Shown: in pieces, positions 33,157 through 42,786 of the stretch
Layout of the letters: every line of letters begins with the position of its first letter
Position numbering within the stretch: position 1 is the first letter of the stretch
Assembly: GCA_021780935.1 (NCBI GenBank)
Contig: JAJXXT010000158.1
Location: 54,841-118,840 of the forward strand
Length of the DNA stretch: 64,000 nt
Source: Pseudomonadota bacterium
GTDB lineage: Bacteria; Pseudomonadota; Alphaproteobacteria; Acetobacterales; Acetobacteraceae
Direction: 5' to 3'
Translations under genes and position numbers: made by a program
The notes under the pieces: model-generated
What the model saw: only the letters and a program-made list of their open reading frames with translations
Told to the model about the DNA's origin: nothing
Databases searched by the model: none

Positions 33157-35043
33157 ATGCAGGGCAGGATTCTCGGGTTGTTTCACCGGCGACGGTTCCT
33201 GCCGCTGTTCATCACCCAGGCGCTCGGCGCGTGGAACGATAATTTCTTCAAGAACGCGCTGCTGCTGCTCGCGACCTACAAGCTCGCTCTCGCTCCGGGC
33301 AGCGATTCGGTCATGGTGGCCGTGGTCGGCGGGCTGTTCATCCTGCCGTTCTTCCTGTTCTCGGCAACCGCCGGGCGGGTTGCCGACAGGTTTGACAAAT
33401 CCCGCCTCATCGTTGGCCTCAAGGCGCTCGAAATCCTGTTCATGGCACTGGCCCTGGCGGGGTTCGCGCTCGCCAACATACCGATGCTGCTGGCCACGCT
33501 GTTCCTCATGGGCGTGCATTCGACGTTCTTCAGCCCGCTGAAATACGGCCTCCTGCCGGAACATCTGCGCCATGACGAGTTACTGGCCGGCAACGCCCTG
33601 GTCGATGCGGGAACGTTTCTGGCCATCCTCGTCGGCACGATCGCCGCAGGCCTGGTGATACCGCTGGCCGGCGGTGCGGTCGCGGCGGGCGTGATCGCGA
33701 TGGTGGTGGCGGCACTCGGCCTGCTGGCGAGCCTGTTCATTCCGCGCGCGCCGGCAGCCTCGCCGGGGCTGACCATCGGCTTCAACATCGTGGCCGAATC
33801 CGCCGAGATGGTCCGCTATGCCGCCCAGCGCCGCGAGCTGTTCCTCGCGATCCTCGGCATCTCGTGGTTCTACGCCATCGGCGCCACGTTCGCGGCGGAG
33901 TTTCCAGCCTATGTGAAGGACACGCTCGGCGGCAGCGCGCATATCGTGACGCTGTATCTCTCGGTGTTCTCGGTCGGCATCGGCATCGGCTCGCTGCTCG
34001 CGAACAGGCTGCTGCGCGGCGAGATCAGCGCCCGGCACGTGCCGTTCGCGGCCCTCGGCATGTCCGTCTTCATCGGCGATTTCTACCTGGCATCGCCGGC
34101 CCCGGCGGCGCATGCCGGGCTGCTGAGCCTCACCGGGTACATCGCCGATCCCGCGAGCTGGCGCTCGCTGTTCGACCTGCTGGGCCTGTCGGTCTGCGGC
34201 GGCATCTTCATCGTGCCGCTCTACACCCTGCTCCAGGAACGCAGCGAAGCAGCGCATCGTGCCCGCGTGATCGCCGCGAACAACACCGTCAACGCCCTGC
34301 TGATGGTGATCGCCGCGATCGTGACGGTCGTGCTGCTGAAGATCGGGTTCTCGGTCGTGAGCGTGTTCCTGCTGGTCGGCATCGGCAATCTGGCCGTGGC
34401 CGTCTACATCTGCGGGCTGCTGCCGCAGGCGACGACAAAGGCCGCGCTGGCGGCCGTGCTGCGGGTGCTCTACCGGGTGGAGATACGCGGTCTCGAGAAT
34501 TACCTGGCGGTGCAGGGGCCGGCGATCGTCGTCGTCAATCACGTCTCGTTTCTCGACGCCGCCCTGCTCGCGGCGTTCCTGCCGGGCCGGCCGGTATTCG
34601 CGGTCGACACGTTCATCGCACGGCGATGGTGGCTGCGGCCGTTCCTGCGCCTGTTCGAGGCGCTGCCCGTGGATCCCACGAGCCCGATGGCAATCCGCAC
34701 GCTCACCCGCGCCGTGGCCGAGGGCCAGCACTGCGTCATCTTCCCCGAGGGCCGCGTCACGATGACCGGCGCGCTGATGAAGATCCACGAGGGGCCGGGG
34801 CTGATCGCCGACCGGGCTCGGGCGCGCATCATTCCGGTGCGTGTCGATGGCGCGCAGTACACGCCGTTTTCGCGCCTGCGGGGAAAGGTTCGGCGACGCT
34901 GGTTCCCGCGGATCCGCATCACCATCCTGCCCTCCGTGCAACTGGCCCTGCCCGAAGCGCTGCAGGGGCTAGAGCGACGGCGGGCGGCGGGGCTCGCCAT
35001 CCAGCGGGAAATGATCCGTCTCGTCTTCGCAACGGCCGACTGA
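33157..35043 (+). CDS. LplT-PlsC half of a split Aas-type protein (lysophospholipid flippase plus acyltransferase)
   Basis: A 628-residue two-domain protein. Residues 1-410 are an MFS domain of the LplT type (LFITQALGAWNDNFFKNALL) with 12 helices. Residues about 430-620 form a PlsC acyltransferase with the NHxxxxD motif (NHVSFLDAAL) and FPEGRVTMTGALMKIHEGPG. In many alphaproteobacteria these domains continue into an acyl-ACP synthetase in one chain of about 1140 residues. Here TGA at 35041-35043 ends the protein exactly at the domain border, while homology carries on in the same frame. The first two domains may still work in lysophospholipid import and reacylation, given an acyl donor from elsewhere. 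Confidence 0.8.
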   Translation: MQGRILGLFHRRRFLPLFITQALGAWNDNFFKNALLLLATYKLALAPGSDSVMVAVVGGLFILPFFLFSATAGRVADRFDKSRLIVGLKALEILFMALALAGFALANIPMLLATLFLMGVHSTFFSPLKYGLLPEHLRHDELLAGNALVDAGTFLAILVGTIAAGLVIPLAGGAVAAGVIAMVVAALGLLASLFIPRAPAASPGLTIGFNIVAESAEMVRYAAQRRELFLAILGISWFYAIGATFAAEFPAYVKDTLGGSAHIVTLYLSVFSVGIGIGSLLANRLLRGEISARHVPFAALGMSVFIGDFYLASPAPAAHAGLLSLTGYIADPASWRSLFDLLGLSVCGGIFIVPLYTLLQERSEAAHRARVIAANNTVNALLMVIAAIVTVVLLKIGFSVVSVFLLVGIGNLAVAVYICGLLPQATTKAALAAVLRVLYRVEIRGLENYLAVQGPAIVVVNHVSFLDAALLAAFLPGRPVFAVDTFIARRWWLRPFLRLFEALPVDPTSPMAIRTLTRAVAEGQHCVIFPEGRVTMTGALMKIHEGPGLIADRARARIIPVRVDGAQYTPFSRLRGKVRRRWFPRIRITILPSVQLALPEALQGLERRRAAGLAIQREMIRLVFATAD

Positions 35044-36388
35044 CACCGCACGCTGTATTCGGCGCTGCTCGACGCGCGCAACGTGCGTGGCGGCGGACAT
35101 GTCGTGGTCGACGACATCGCGCGCAAACCGGTCACGCTGCGGCGGCTGATCGCCGGCAGCTTTCTGTTGGGCGGGCGTCTTTCGGCGGGCACCGTGCCCG
35201 GCCAGCGCATGGGCGTGCTGCTGCCGAACTCGACCGCGGCGGCCATGACGTTCTTCGGCATGCAGGCTTACGGCCGGGTGCCGGCGCTGCTGAACTTCAC
35301 CACCGGCGCGCGCGGCATGCAGACCGCCGTCACCGCCGCGGAACTGCGCACCCTCGTCACCTCCCGCCGGTTCGTCGAGGCGGCGAAGCTCGCCGGCGTG
35401 GTTCAGGCGCTGGGTCAGAGCGTGCGCCTCATCTGGCTTGAGGATCTGCGCATCGGGCGCTTCGCGCGCCTCTCGGGGCTGCTCAAAACCTTCGTCGCGC
35501 GCGCCGCGCATCGGCGGGTATCGCGAGCAACGCCCGAGGATGCGGCGGTGGTGCTATTCACCTCCGGCTCCGAGGGGACGCCGAAGGGCGTGGTGCCGAG
35601 CCACCGCAACATCCTGGCCAACAAGGCGCAACTCGCGACCGTGGTCGATTTCAATCCGACGGATATCGTGCTCAACGCACTGCCGATGTTCCATGCCTTC
35701 GGCCTTACCGGCGGGTTTCTGTTGCCGGTGCTGTCCGGGGTGAGAACCTTTCTCTACCCTCCACCGTTGCATTTTCGCATCGTTCCCCTGCTCGCCTACG
35801 ACTTCTATAGCCTGCGCTATGTCTTCGCCGGGGCCGAGCACGTGCGCGAGGAAACGCGGCGCGCCTGGTTCGACAAATTCGGCCTGCGCCTTCTCGAGGG
35901 CCATGGCGCGACGGAGACCGCCCCGGTCATCGCCACCAACACGGCGATGATGTTTCGCGCGGGCAACGTCGGCCCGTTGCTGCCGGGCATCGAGGCGCGG
36001 CTGGAGCCGGTCGAGGGCGTCGCATGCGGTGGGCGGCTGTTCGTGAAGGGGGCGAACGTGATGCTCGACTATCTGCGCGCCGAGACGCCGGGGGTGGTCG
36101 AGCAGCTACCCGATGGCTGGTACGATACCGGCGATGCGATTTGCGAAGATCGCGGGCGAGATGCTGGTGCTGGTGACCGAGCGGAGGGAGGCGACACGCG
36201 CCGTTCTGCTGGTCGCGGCGCAGCGCGAGGGCCTGGCCGGGCTGTTCGTGCCGCGGCTGATCGTGCCGATATCGGCCTTGCCGCTGCTGGGAGCGGGGAA
36301 GATCGACGACACCCGGGTGAGCGCCCTGGCGGCGACGCACGACGACAGCGACGATGCCATGCCCGGCGGCCAGCAACCCACGGCATGA
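35044..36388 (+). pseudogene. Degenerate acyl-ACP synthetase (AMP-binding) domain of aas
   Basis: Read in frame with the gene before it, the sequence after the TGA continues HRTLYSALLDARNVRGGGHV, the normal start of the Aas synthetase domain, without any start codon until GTG 35083. The adenylation core is well kept: VLFTSGSEGTPKGVVPSHRN, PMFHAFGLTGG, EGHGATETAPV. After GWYDTGDA (36118-36135) about 17 codons are missing and the frame shifts; homology resumes as RFAKIAGEM, then another roughly 34 codons are missing before LVLVTERREATRAVLLVAA and the end GAGKIDD. The hinge and part of the C-terminal lid are gone, so no active synthetase can be made. Confidence 0.8.
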
Positions 36389-36500
36389 GCCGTCAGCGGC
36401 TTCTCCGGCGCCCCCACGGCTTCGTGTCGATCAGGTCGAAAAACAATCCCCGCCGCCCCATGGGCCGGCCCTCACCGTGCCCCGGCCCTCACCATACCCA

Positions 36501-37178
36501 TCACCGGCGCCGTGTGCGCGCGGGAGCGCCGGTGCCAGCCGCCGGGCCCGCGCCGCCACCGCGATAGGCGCCGAACGCCGCCAGCGCCTCGCCCAGCTCC
36601 GCCTCGCCAAGCAGCACCGGCCCGGCCGCCAGGCTCAGCAGATATTGTTTCGCAAGCGTCTCAAGCTCCATCGCCCGCCACATTGCCTCCGCGAGGTCGG
36701 CGCCAAGGGCGAGGCATCCGTGATTGGCCAGCAGGCACGCCGTCCGCCCCAAGAGCGCCCGCACCGCGACGGCCGAGAGGGCCGCGGTGCCAAACGTGGC
36801 GTAGGGCGCGCAGGGCACATCCGCACCGCCGAACGCCGCGACCATATAATGCGCCGCGGGGATCGGCCGGCGCGCCATCGCCAGCGCCGTCGCATAGGGT
36901 GCATGCGCGTGCACGATTGCCCCGATCTCCGGCCTCGCCCGATAGATATCGCGGTGCATCCGCCATTCGCTCGACGGCCTGGCGCGCCCCCGCCAGTCGC
37001 CGTCGCCCGTGATCGGCATTGCTGCGATATCCGCCGCCCGCATCGACGCGGCCGGCAGGGCGGAGGGTGTGATCAGCATCGCGGCACCGTGGCGCAGGCT
37101 AATATTGCCCGCGGTGCCCTGCGACAGTCCGCGCGCGATCAGCTCCCGGTACGCGGCGACGAGCGCTGTGCGATGCAT
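36501..37178 (-). CDS. Class II aldolase/adducin family protein
   Basis: A 225-residue class II aldolase-fold protein. Zinc ligands are present in IVHAHAPYATALA (His-x-His) and NHGCLALG (His), and the N-terminal GLSQGTAGNISLRHG is the phosphate-binding loop of fuculose-/rhamnulose-phosphate aldolases. The start ATG 37178 lies 4 bp from the stop of the upstream lipoprotein gene, so the two may be cotranscribed. Likely a sugar-phosphate aldolase or a decarboxylase of this fold. The C-terminal tail is Arg/Pro-rich (GTGAPARTRRR). Confidence 0.83.
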   Translation of the reverse strand: MHRTALVAAYRELIARGLSQGTAGNISLRHGAAMLITPSALPAASMRAADIAAMPITGDGDWRGRARPSSEWRMHRDIYRARPEIGAIVHAHAPYATALAMARRPIPAAHYMVAAFGGADVPCAPYATFGTAALSAVAVRALLGRTACLLANHGCLALGADLAEAMWRAMELETLAKQYLLSLAAGPVLLGEAELGEALAAFGAYRGGGAGPAAGTGAPARTRRR

Positions 37179-37182
37179 CGGT

Positions 37183-37911
37183 TCAGCTTCCAGGGTTTCG
37201 CGCCGCGCGCTGTTGTACCGCGAGCTGACGGGCGACGCCGTCGATCTGGTTGGAGAACATGATGCCCGCGGGTTGCACCGCCAGCCCGGCGGCGGCGAGA
37301 ACCTGTGCGCTCCAGGTGTTGCAGGTGTGGGAAAGATCGTAGGTGCTGGCGGCCAGAAACACGATGCTGCCGGGAAAGTCACCATGGCCGACCTCGATCG
37401 GCCGGCCCGCCTTATCCCCCGTTTTGTCCAGGGCGAAATTCGCCCAGATATAGGCGGAGAGCCGTTGCGCGCCGCCCGGCGGCAGGTCGATCGGGATAAT
37501 GTGGCGCGCACCATAGGCGGCGGCGAGGCTCGTTTTGAGCGCGCTCACCTCGATGGCGCCGTCACCGGGGAACGGACCGCCGATCCAATCGCCGACGCCG
37601 TGCGTGGCTTCGGTCATGTAATTGCGCTTGCCGTAGCCGAAGATGATGGTGCGCGCGCCGGGAAAGCGGCGCCGGAACAGAGTAAGCGGACCGGAGATTT
37701 CGCTGGCGGGCACCGCGACGTCGGTATGCCAGCCATGGGTGAGCAGGAACAGCTTGCCAGGTGGGCCGGACCTCGCGGCAACCGGCATCGTGGCAAACTG
37801 CGACGGCGGCGGCACCGTGCTGCCGGCGCAGCCGCCGAGCGTCGCGAGCAGCGCCCCCAGCAGCAGATGGCGCCCGCACCGGCGCAGGCACGCGTTCAGG
37901 CGTCGGCGCAT
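37183..37911 (-). CDS. DUF2459 (TIGR02117) family lipoprotein
   Basis: 242 residues with a lipoprotein signal (HLLLGALLATLGGC, lipid Cys28). The mature domain has the family pattern FLLTHGWHTDVAVP (His59, His62), GVGDWIGG and SHTCNTWSAQVL (His195, Cys197). The conserved His and Cys pair with the order seen in permuted papain-like amidases leads me to suspect a cysteine-amidase fold, but this is a hypothesis. It starts 19 bp after the DUF4150 PAAR-like gene on the same strand, at the far end of the type VI cassette, and may belong to it or be a bystander. Confidence 0.7.
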   Translation of the reverse strand: MRRRLNACLRRCGRHLLLGALLATLGGCAGSTVPPPSQFATMPVAARSGPPGKLFLLTHGWHTDVAVPASEISGPLTLFRRRFPGARTIIFGYGKRNYMTEATHGVGDWIGGPFPGDGAIEVSALKTSLAAAYGARHIIPIDLPPGGAQRLSAYIWANFALDKTGDKAGRPIEVGHGDFPGSIVFLAASTYDLSHTCNTWSAQVLAAAGLAVQPAGIMFSNQIDGVARQLAVQQRAARNPGS

Positions 37912-37930
37912 GCGCGGGCCGCGGCGGGCG

Positions 37931-38326
37931 TCAGCCGGCCAGCAGCAACACCACCGGCTGGCTCGGCACGATGCGGCAGCCCGGCGCATTGGTGGAGTTC
38001 TGCAACGACATCGAGGTCAGCCGCGTCGCCGGCATGCCGTCCAGCAACACCGTGAACGCGCCGGTAAGATGCTTCGACGGCCCCATCACCGTGCCGGAGG
38101 CAACGCCAGTCGCCACGCCCGCGTTGTCGCCGTTGGTGAGCGGGATCTCGGTGCCGAGGTTATGCGCCGGCATCGCCATGATCATCACCTTGGTCTGGTT
38201 GGGGATCGCCGTCGGCCCCATGGCGATGTTCGGGTAGGGGATCGGCACCACCACCGGCCCCGCCGGCGTCAGGCACACATCGGGGAACCCCATATCCATG
38301 CCCATCATCTGCGTGTTCGCGAACAT
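37931..38326 (-). CDS. DUF4150 PAAR-like spike-tip protein
   Basis: 131 residues. MFANTQMMGMDMGFPDVCLT and PVPYPNIAMG-type segments (here PIPYPNIAMGPTAIPNQTKV) followed by GDNAGVATGVASGTVMGPSK are typical of DUF4150, a PAAR-like family that caps VgrG spikes in type VI secretion. The protein ends straight after the PAAR-like fold (VVLLLAG) and carries no C-terminal toxin extension, unlike many relatives. It follows DUF3540 by 8 bp and belongs to the leftward vgrG cassette. Confidence 0.82.
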   Translation of the reverse strand: MFANTQMMGMDMGFPDVCLTPAGPVVVPIPYPNIAMGPTAIPNQTKVMIMAMPAHNLGTEIPLTNGDNAGVATGVASGTVMGPSKHLTGAFTVLLDGMPATRLTSMSLQNSTNAPGCRIVPSQPVVLLLAG

Positions 38327-38334
38327 CGGTTTCC

Positions 38335-39027
38335 TCAGCCCATATGGATCTGGTCGGCGTCCACCCGCACCACCGTCTCGCCGGTGATGAAGGCGCTTTT
38401 GGCCTGCAATTGCAACGTTCCCTCGGCGCGATGGTCAATCTCGCCGCTGCGCAGTTGGTCCGCCTCCTCGATGAAGCGGCTGCTGCGCTTCGCGCGCGTC
38501 AGCACGTGCTCGGCTAGCGTCTCCACCAGCTCGCCGATGCTGCGCAGCTTGCCGACATGCGCCGTGACGACGCGCCCGACATGCAGCACCTCGTCGAGCA
38601 CCAGACGTGCTGTGCCCGCGTGCAGTTCCAGCGTGGCGGCACTGACGCGCGCCCGCTCCCCGGCATCGAGCGCCACGCTGCCGGCCGCCGCCAGCGAAAC
38701 CCCGCCGCCGGTGGAGACGATGGCGATGTCGCGCTCGCTCACGAGCCGCAATGGCCCGGGCTCGCCGCGCGTCAGCACCGCCAGCACCCAGACGCCGCCA
38801 TCGGCTTCGCCGCTCAGCACGCGGTCGCCGGGCTCAGGCCGCACCAGGCAGCTCAGCGCCACCCTCGCGTCGAGCGGCTGCCCGTCCCGTTCGAGCACGA
38901 TCCCGTCTTCGCCGACCGTCAGCACCGTCGCCGCGACCAGCCCCGCCCAGCCTGCCTGCGCGCCGGGCGCAGGCTCCGGAGCCCCTGAACCATTCCAGGC
39001 CAGGTGCAGATGCTTGCTCGCCGTCAT
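38335..39027 (-). CDS. DUF3540 family protein, type VI secretion cassette
   Basis: A 230-residue beta-rich protein with the DUF3540 look: an N-terminal OB-like part (LVAATVLTVGEDGIVLERDG, ALSCLVRPEPGDRVLSGEAD, GGVWVLAVLTR) and a repetitive C-terminal half (SVALDAGERARVSAATLELH) that resembles the VgrG needle strands. It ends FITGETVVRVDADQIHMG. GAGGAGAGGCGGAG supports ATG 39027; ATG 39054 is an alternative. In other genomes DUF3540 lies with DUF2169, pentapeptide and DUF4150 genes and is thought to form or adapt the spike. No toxin part is visible. Confidence 0.8.
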   Translation of the reverse strand: MTASKHLHLAWNGSGAPEPAPGAQAGWAGLVAATVLTVGEDGIVLERDGQPLDARVALSCLVRPEPGDRVLSGEADGGVWVLAVLTRGEPGPLRLVSERDIAIVSTGGGVSLAAAGSVALDAGERARVSAATLELHAGTARLVLDEVLHVGRVVTAHVGKLRSIGELVETLAEHVLTRAKRSSRFIEEADQLRSGEIDHRAEGTLQLQAKSAFITGETVVRVDADQIHMG

Positions 39028-39093
39028 CTCCGCCTCTCCTCGTCTCGTGCTCATCCGCATCGCAAGTCCATTCAGCCTCCGGCCCACCTCATC

Positions 39094-40149
39094 TCAGCCC
39101 TGGCCACGCTGGTGCCAGGTTTCCGCGCCATGCCGGTCGGCGTCGGTCGCGAAGGCGCCATCGCGTGAAGGGATACGCGCCTCCTTGTCCGAAATCGAAT
39201 GCAAATTGGTGCGGTGGAACGTCACCCCCGCGAGATCGGCCCGGTCCAGCATCGCGTGGCTGAAATCCGCATAGGTGAGATCAGCGCCGCCGAACCGCGC
39301 ACCCGCCGCCTTCAGCCTCGTCGCGATGCACTGGTACAGCCGCGCCTTGGCGAAATTGGCACCGGTGGCGTCAGCATCGACGAGGATCGCCTGCGAGAGG
39401 TCCGCACCACCGAAATCAGCGCCGGCGAGCACCGCGCCGCTCAGCACCACCATCGCCAGCCTGGCCCCGCCCAGCCGCGCCTGAGCCAGCTTCGCCCCCC
39501 CCATCATGCATTGCGAGAGATCGGCGCCGGTCAGGTCGCAGCCGGTGAAATCGGCGTCCTTCAGCAGGCAGGCCTGCACCGAGAAGCCCGGCATCTCGCG
39601 CCCGGCGAAGTTGCAGCCGGCCAGCGTGGTGCGGATGAAGCGCGCGCCCTCCAGCCTGCCCTTCCGGAGATCGGCGCCGAGCAGCACCGCCCGCTCCCAG
39701 CGTGAGTGCGAGAGGTCGATCCCCGGCGTCGGGCAGTCCACCACCGAGGTCCGCTCCAGTTTGGCACCGCTCAGCACCGCGCCCGTCAGGTTTGATTCAG
39801 CGATGGTCGCCCAGCCGAGATCGGCAACCTCGAAGCGGGCGCCCGTGAGATCGCAGCGCACAAACTTCGCCTTGGGCGCGCGCACCCCCACCAGTTCCGT
39901 CGCCACCAGCTTGCAGCGCATGAAGGATGCGCCAGCCAGCCCCGCCTGGCCGAGCCGGGCGCCATCCAGCGTGCAGTCGATCAGCGTCGCCTCATCGAGC
40001 ACGGCGCCGCGCAGGTCGGCCCCGGTGAAATCGACCTCCTCGAACACCGCGCCATAATAGGTGCCGCCGGCGAGGGACGCTCCGGCGAGGGAGCGCTTGC
40101 GCAGAACCTCGCCATCCTCGACCGCTCGGGAGAGTTCGTCAGCGTTCAT
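39094..40149 (-). CDS. Pentapeptide-repeat protein of the type VI cassette
   Basis: A 351-residue protein built almost wholly of A(D/N)LXX-type pentapeptides from about residue 20 to 320 (VDFTGADLRGAVLDEATLID, DFTGCDLTGADLSQCMMGGA). These coil into a right-handed quadrilateral beta-helix, so the molecule should be a rod of roughly 12 to 15 turns. The last 30 residues (KEARIPSRDGAFATDADRHG) are not repeats. It lies between DUF2169 and DUF3540 genes. Function is unknown: a spike-linked cargo, adaptor or protective rod are the options. Confidence 0.88.
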   Translation of the reverse strand: MNADELSRAVEDGEVLRKRSLAGASLAGGTYYGAVFEEVDFTGADLRGAVLDEATLIDCTLDGARLGQAGLAGASFMRCKLVATELVGVRAPKAKFVRCDLTGARFEVADLGWATIAESNLTGAVLSGAKLERTSVVDCPTPGIDLSHSRWERAVLLGADLRKGRLEGARFIRTTLAGCNFAGREMPGFSVQACLLKDADFTGCDLTGADLSQCMMGGAKLAQARLGGARLAMVVLSGAVLAGADFGGADLSQAILVDADATGANFAKARLYQCIATRLKAAGARFGGADLTYADFSHAMLDRADLAGVTFHRTNLHSISDKEARIPSRDGAFATDADRHGAETWHQRGQG

Positions 40150-40182
40150 CGGCCCTGTCGTTCGTTATCGTTTCGCATCATC

Positions 40183-42786
40183 TCACGCGAGCGGCAGGTA
40201 GCGCATGCGCGTCGTCACCATGCCGCGCCGGCGCGTGCCGGCATTCAGCTTCGCGCGGGCGGCATTCGCCTCATAGGCGGAGACCTGGCTGAGATCCGCA
40301 TCCCTGAGGTCGGCGCGCGAGAAATCGGCCTGCATCAGCGCGGCCCCCGCCAGCCGCGCGCCGGCGAGCTTTGCCGCCACCAGCCGCAGCCCGGCGCCGT
40401 GCACCTTCTGCAGCGAGGCATCGGCAAGGTTGGCGCCGGAGAGATCGGCCCGGTCCAGGATCGCCCCGTCGAGCATGGCGCGGCGCAGATCGGTCTCGCG
40501 CAGATTGGCGCCGGTGAGATCGGCACCGGCGAGATTGGCGTCCACCAGCTTGCAGTTCTGGACAAAGACCGATTTCGCCAGCCGCGCCCCGCCCAGCCGC
40601 GCGCCGGAAAGGTCGCAGTTGATGAAGCTCGCGCCGTTCATCACGCAGGCAGAAAGATCGGCGTTCTGCAGGTCGCATTCGATGAACGTGGCCCTGGCGA
40701 ATGTGGCACCGGGGGCGCGCAGCCCCGCCAGCGACAGCTTCATCGCCAGCAGGTCATCGGCCCGGGCGCCGCTGAAATTCGTGTTCGTAACGATGGCGCC
40801 GTCGAGCCGCACCGCCGATATATCGGCACCCGCCAGGTTCGCACCGGAGAGATCGGCGCTGGCGAGCACCGCGCGGCGCAGGTCGGCGCGCGAGAGATCG
40901 GCGCCGGCGAGCAACGCCCGCCCGAGATTGGCGCCGGCGAGGTTGGCCCCCGCGAACTTCGCCCCGCCCAGACGCGCATGCGCCAGCACCGCTTCCGCGA
41001 GGTTGCAGCCCGAGAGATCGGTGCCTTCGAGGTTGGCGCCGTCGAGACATACGCCGGAAAGATCGAGCCCGGCGAGCGAGAGTTTCGCGAGGTCGGCGCC
41101 ATGCAGGTCATAGAGGGCACGCGCCCGCGCGCTGTCGCCGGCCAGCAGCGCGCGGATCTGCTCGCTGCGCTCGGCCGGCAGCGCGTCGGCCGGGTTCTGC
41201 TCGTGCGCGCTCACCCGATAGGCGCCACGCAGATCGGCCTCGGTGCGGCGCCAGCGCGCTTCCGTTTCGGGGTCGGCGAGTTCCGCCTCGGATTGCGGCA
41301 GCGCGATGCCCATGGAGCGCATCATCCGCACCCGCGCCTCGAGGTCGGCGCGCGCGCCGGCGGCGGTGAATTGCGGCGGCCCCTTGGGCTTGGCCGCCCG
41401 CGCCGCGCGCATCTGCGCGAGATCGAGCCCGGCTGCTTCCAGCGCCGGCGCGTTCGCTTCCTCGTGGGCCGCGAGCATCGCCTCGGCCTCGGCGCGCCTG
41501 GCCTCACCCTCCGCCCGCATCGCCTCCAGCTTCGCGGGCAGTTCCTCCATCGTCGGCAGCGGTTCCTCGGGCGGCAGCGGCGGCGGCCCGTGCTGGTCGG
41601 GGTTCAGCCCGTGCGCCCTCAGCTTCTCGCGGGTCGCCTCACGCTCATGCTCCATCTGCCGGCGCTTCTGCCCGAGCCGTTTGCGCACGCGTGCATAGGG
41701 GTCAGCCGGTTGCGCGGGGTCCGGCACCAGCCACGCGGCCGGCACCAGGTCCGCGTCGCGAATGGCGAGCAAGGCGCCGCCGCGCCGGTCGAGCCGCTTG
41801 TCCATCACCGCCTTGAACGCCGCCGGCGGCCGCAGGGCTCCCGCGGGGTCCGCGCCCACCACCGCGCGCAGAATGTCCGAGCCATCCTCCTCGGCAAGCC
41901 GTGCGCGCCCCTGGAAGATCAGTGCCAGACGTTTCCGGTGCGGGAAGAACCATACCGTCGTCGGCACGAGCGCCACCTCCTCGAACCCCTCGGGCTCGCC
42001 CTTGCGCACCAGAAAAGCACGCGCGGCCATCCCCGGCAGCCGGCCGCGCAGCAGCTTCTCCTCCGGATTGAGGTTCTCGAACGCATAATCCTCGGTGCCG
42101 GACAGCGGCCCCGCGGACCACTGGTCGGGGGGTGCCAAATTGAAGAACCGCCAGTCCATGTCGCGCGGCATGCCCGGAAAATCCTGCTTCAGCCATGCAT
42201 CGTCATAGGTGCCGGCTCGCGCCTTGCGGGCCGGCACCATCAGGTCCATCGGCCCGAAGGAGGATGGCGTGCGCACGCCCCGATCCGCCAGTTTCGGATC
42301 CAGAATATTGGCGATCGGCAGCGCCGGCCCCTCCGGTGTGGCGACCGGCACCGCGCCCTTACCCGCCGGGTTCTCCGCGACATCCTTGCCGCCATAGGCG
42401 TGCGCCCAGTCGATCGGCATGGTCGTGAACGGCTCGGGCTCGCTGGCACGCGTGCCACGCAGCAGCCGGTCGCCGAACACATTCAGCGTCTTGATAACAG
42501 ACCCGAACTGAACCCCCACGCGCAATTGCCGCACCGGCGCGCCCCCCGGCGCGAAGGCGTGCGCAACGGCCACGAACTCCGGCTGCACCTTGGGTATGCC
42601 GGCCTCCAGCGCCACATCCGGCGGCAACTCCTCCGCCAGAAACGGCCACATCGCGGTCTCCGGCAGCAATGCGGGCGTGTCGCCGATCGGGATGAACCCG
42701 ATCACCGAAACGCCGAGCCAGAACTCACGGCGAAACTCGAACGGCCGGGTGAGCAGGCTGAGCGCTTGCGGCTTGATGATCTTCAC
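40183..42786 (-). CDS. DUF2169 adaptor fused to pentapeptide repeats
   Basis: An 867-residue protein. Residues 1-340 are DUF2169 (LLTRPFEFRREFWLGVSVIG, EPFTTMPIDWAHAYGGKDVA, MDWRFFNLAPPDQWSAG), a domain associated with type VI effector loading. Residues about 375-480 are charged, helical and probably coiled coil (RKRLGQKRRQMEHEREATRE). From about 575 to 850 it is pentapeptide repeats (LDLSGVCLDGANLEGTDLSG). The ATG overlaps the stop of the DUF3592-like gene (ATGA). It likely bridges VgrG to cargo. The fusion of adaptor and a long repeat rod in one chain is notable. Confidence 0.87.
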   Translation of the reverse strand: MKIIKPQALSLLTRPFEFRREFWLGVSVIGFIPIGDTPALLPETAMWPFLAEELPPDVALEAGIPKVQPEFVAVAHAFAPGGAPVRQLRVGVQFGSVIKTLNVFGDRLLRGTRASEPEPFTTMPIDWAHAYGGKDVAENPAGKGAVPVATPEGPALPIANILDPKLADRGVRTPSSFGPMDLMVPARKARAGTYDDAWLKQDFPGMPRDMDWRFFNLAPPDQWSAGPLSGTEDYAFENLNPEEKLLRGRLPGMAARAFLVRKGEPEGFEEVALVPTTVWFFPHRKRLALIFQGRARLAEEDGSDILRAVVGADPAGALRPPAAFKAVMDKRLDRRGGALLAIRDADLVPAAWLVPDPAQPADPYARVRKRLGQKRRQMEHEREATREKLRAHGLNPDQHGPPPLPPEEPLPTMEELPAKLEAMRAEGEARRAEAEAMLAAHEEANAPALEAAGLDLAQMRAARAAKPKGPPQFTAAGARADLEARVRMMRSMGIALPQSEAELADPETEARWRRTEADLRGAYRVSAHEQNPADALPAERSEQIRALLAGDSARARALYDLHGADLAKLSLAGLDLSGVCLDGANLEGTDLSGCNLAEAVLAHARLGGAKFAGANLAGANLGRALLAGADLSRADLRRAVLASADLSGANLAGADISAVRLDGAIVTNTNFSGARADDLLAMKLSLAGLRAPGATFARATFIECDLQNADLSACVMNGASFINCDLSGARLGGARLAKSVFVQNCKLVDANLAGADLTGANLRETDLRRAMLDGAILDRADLSGANLADASLQKVHGAGLRLVAAKLAGARLAGAALMQADFSRADLRDADLSQVSAYEANAARAKLNAGTRRRGMVTTRMRYLPLA

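Noticed and set aside
35041..35043. TGA as a selenocysteine codon in a full-length Aas protein
   Set aside because: No conserved Cys at this domain border, no SECIS-like hairpin evident, and the distal part also has frameshifting deletions.
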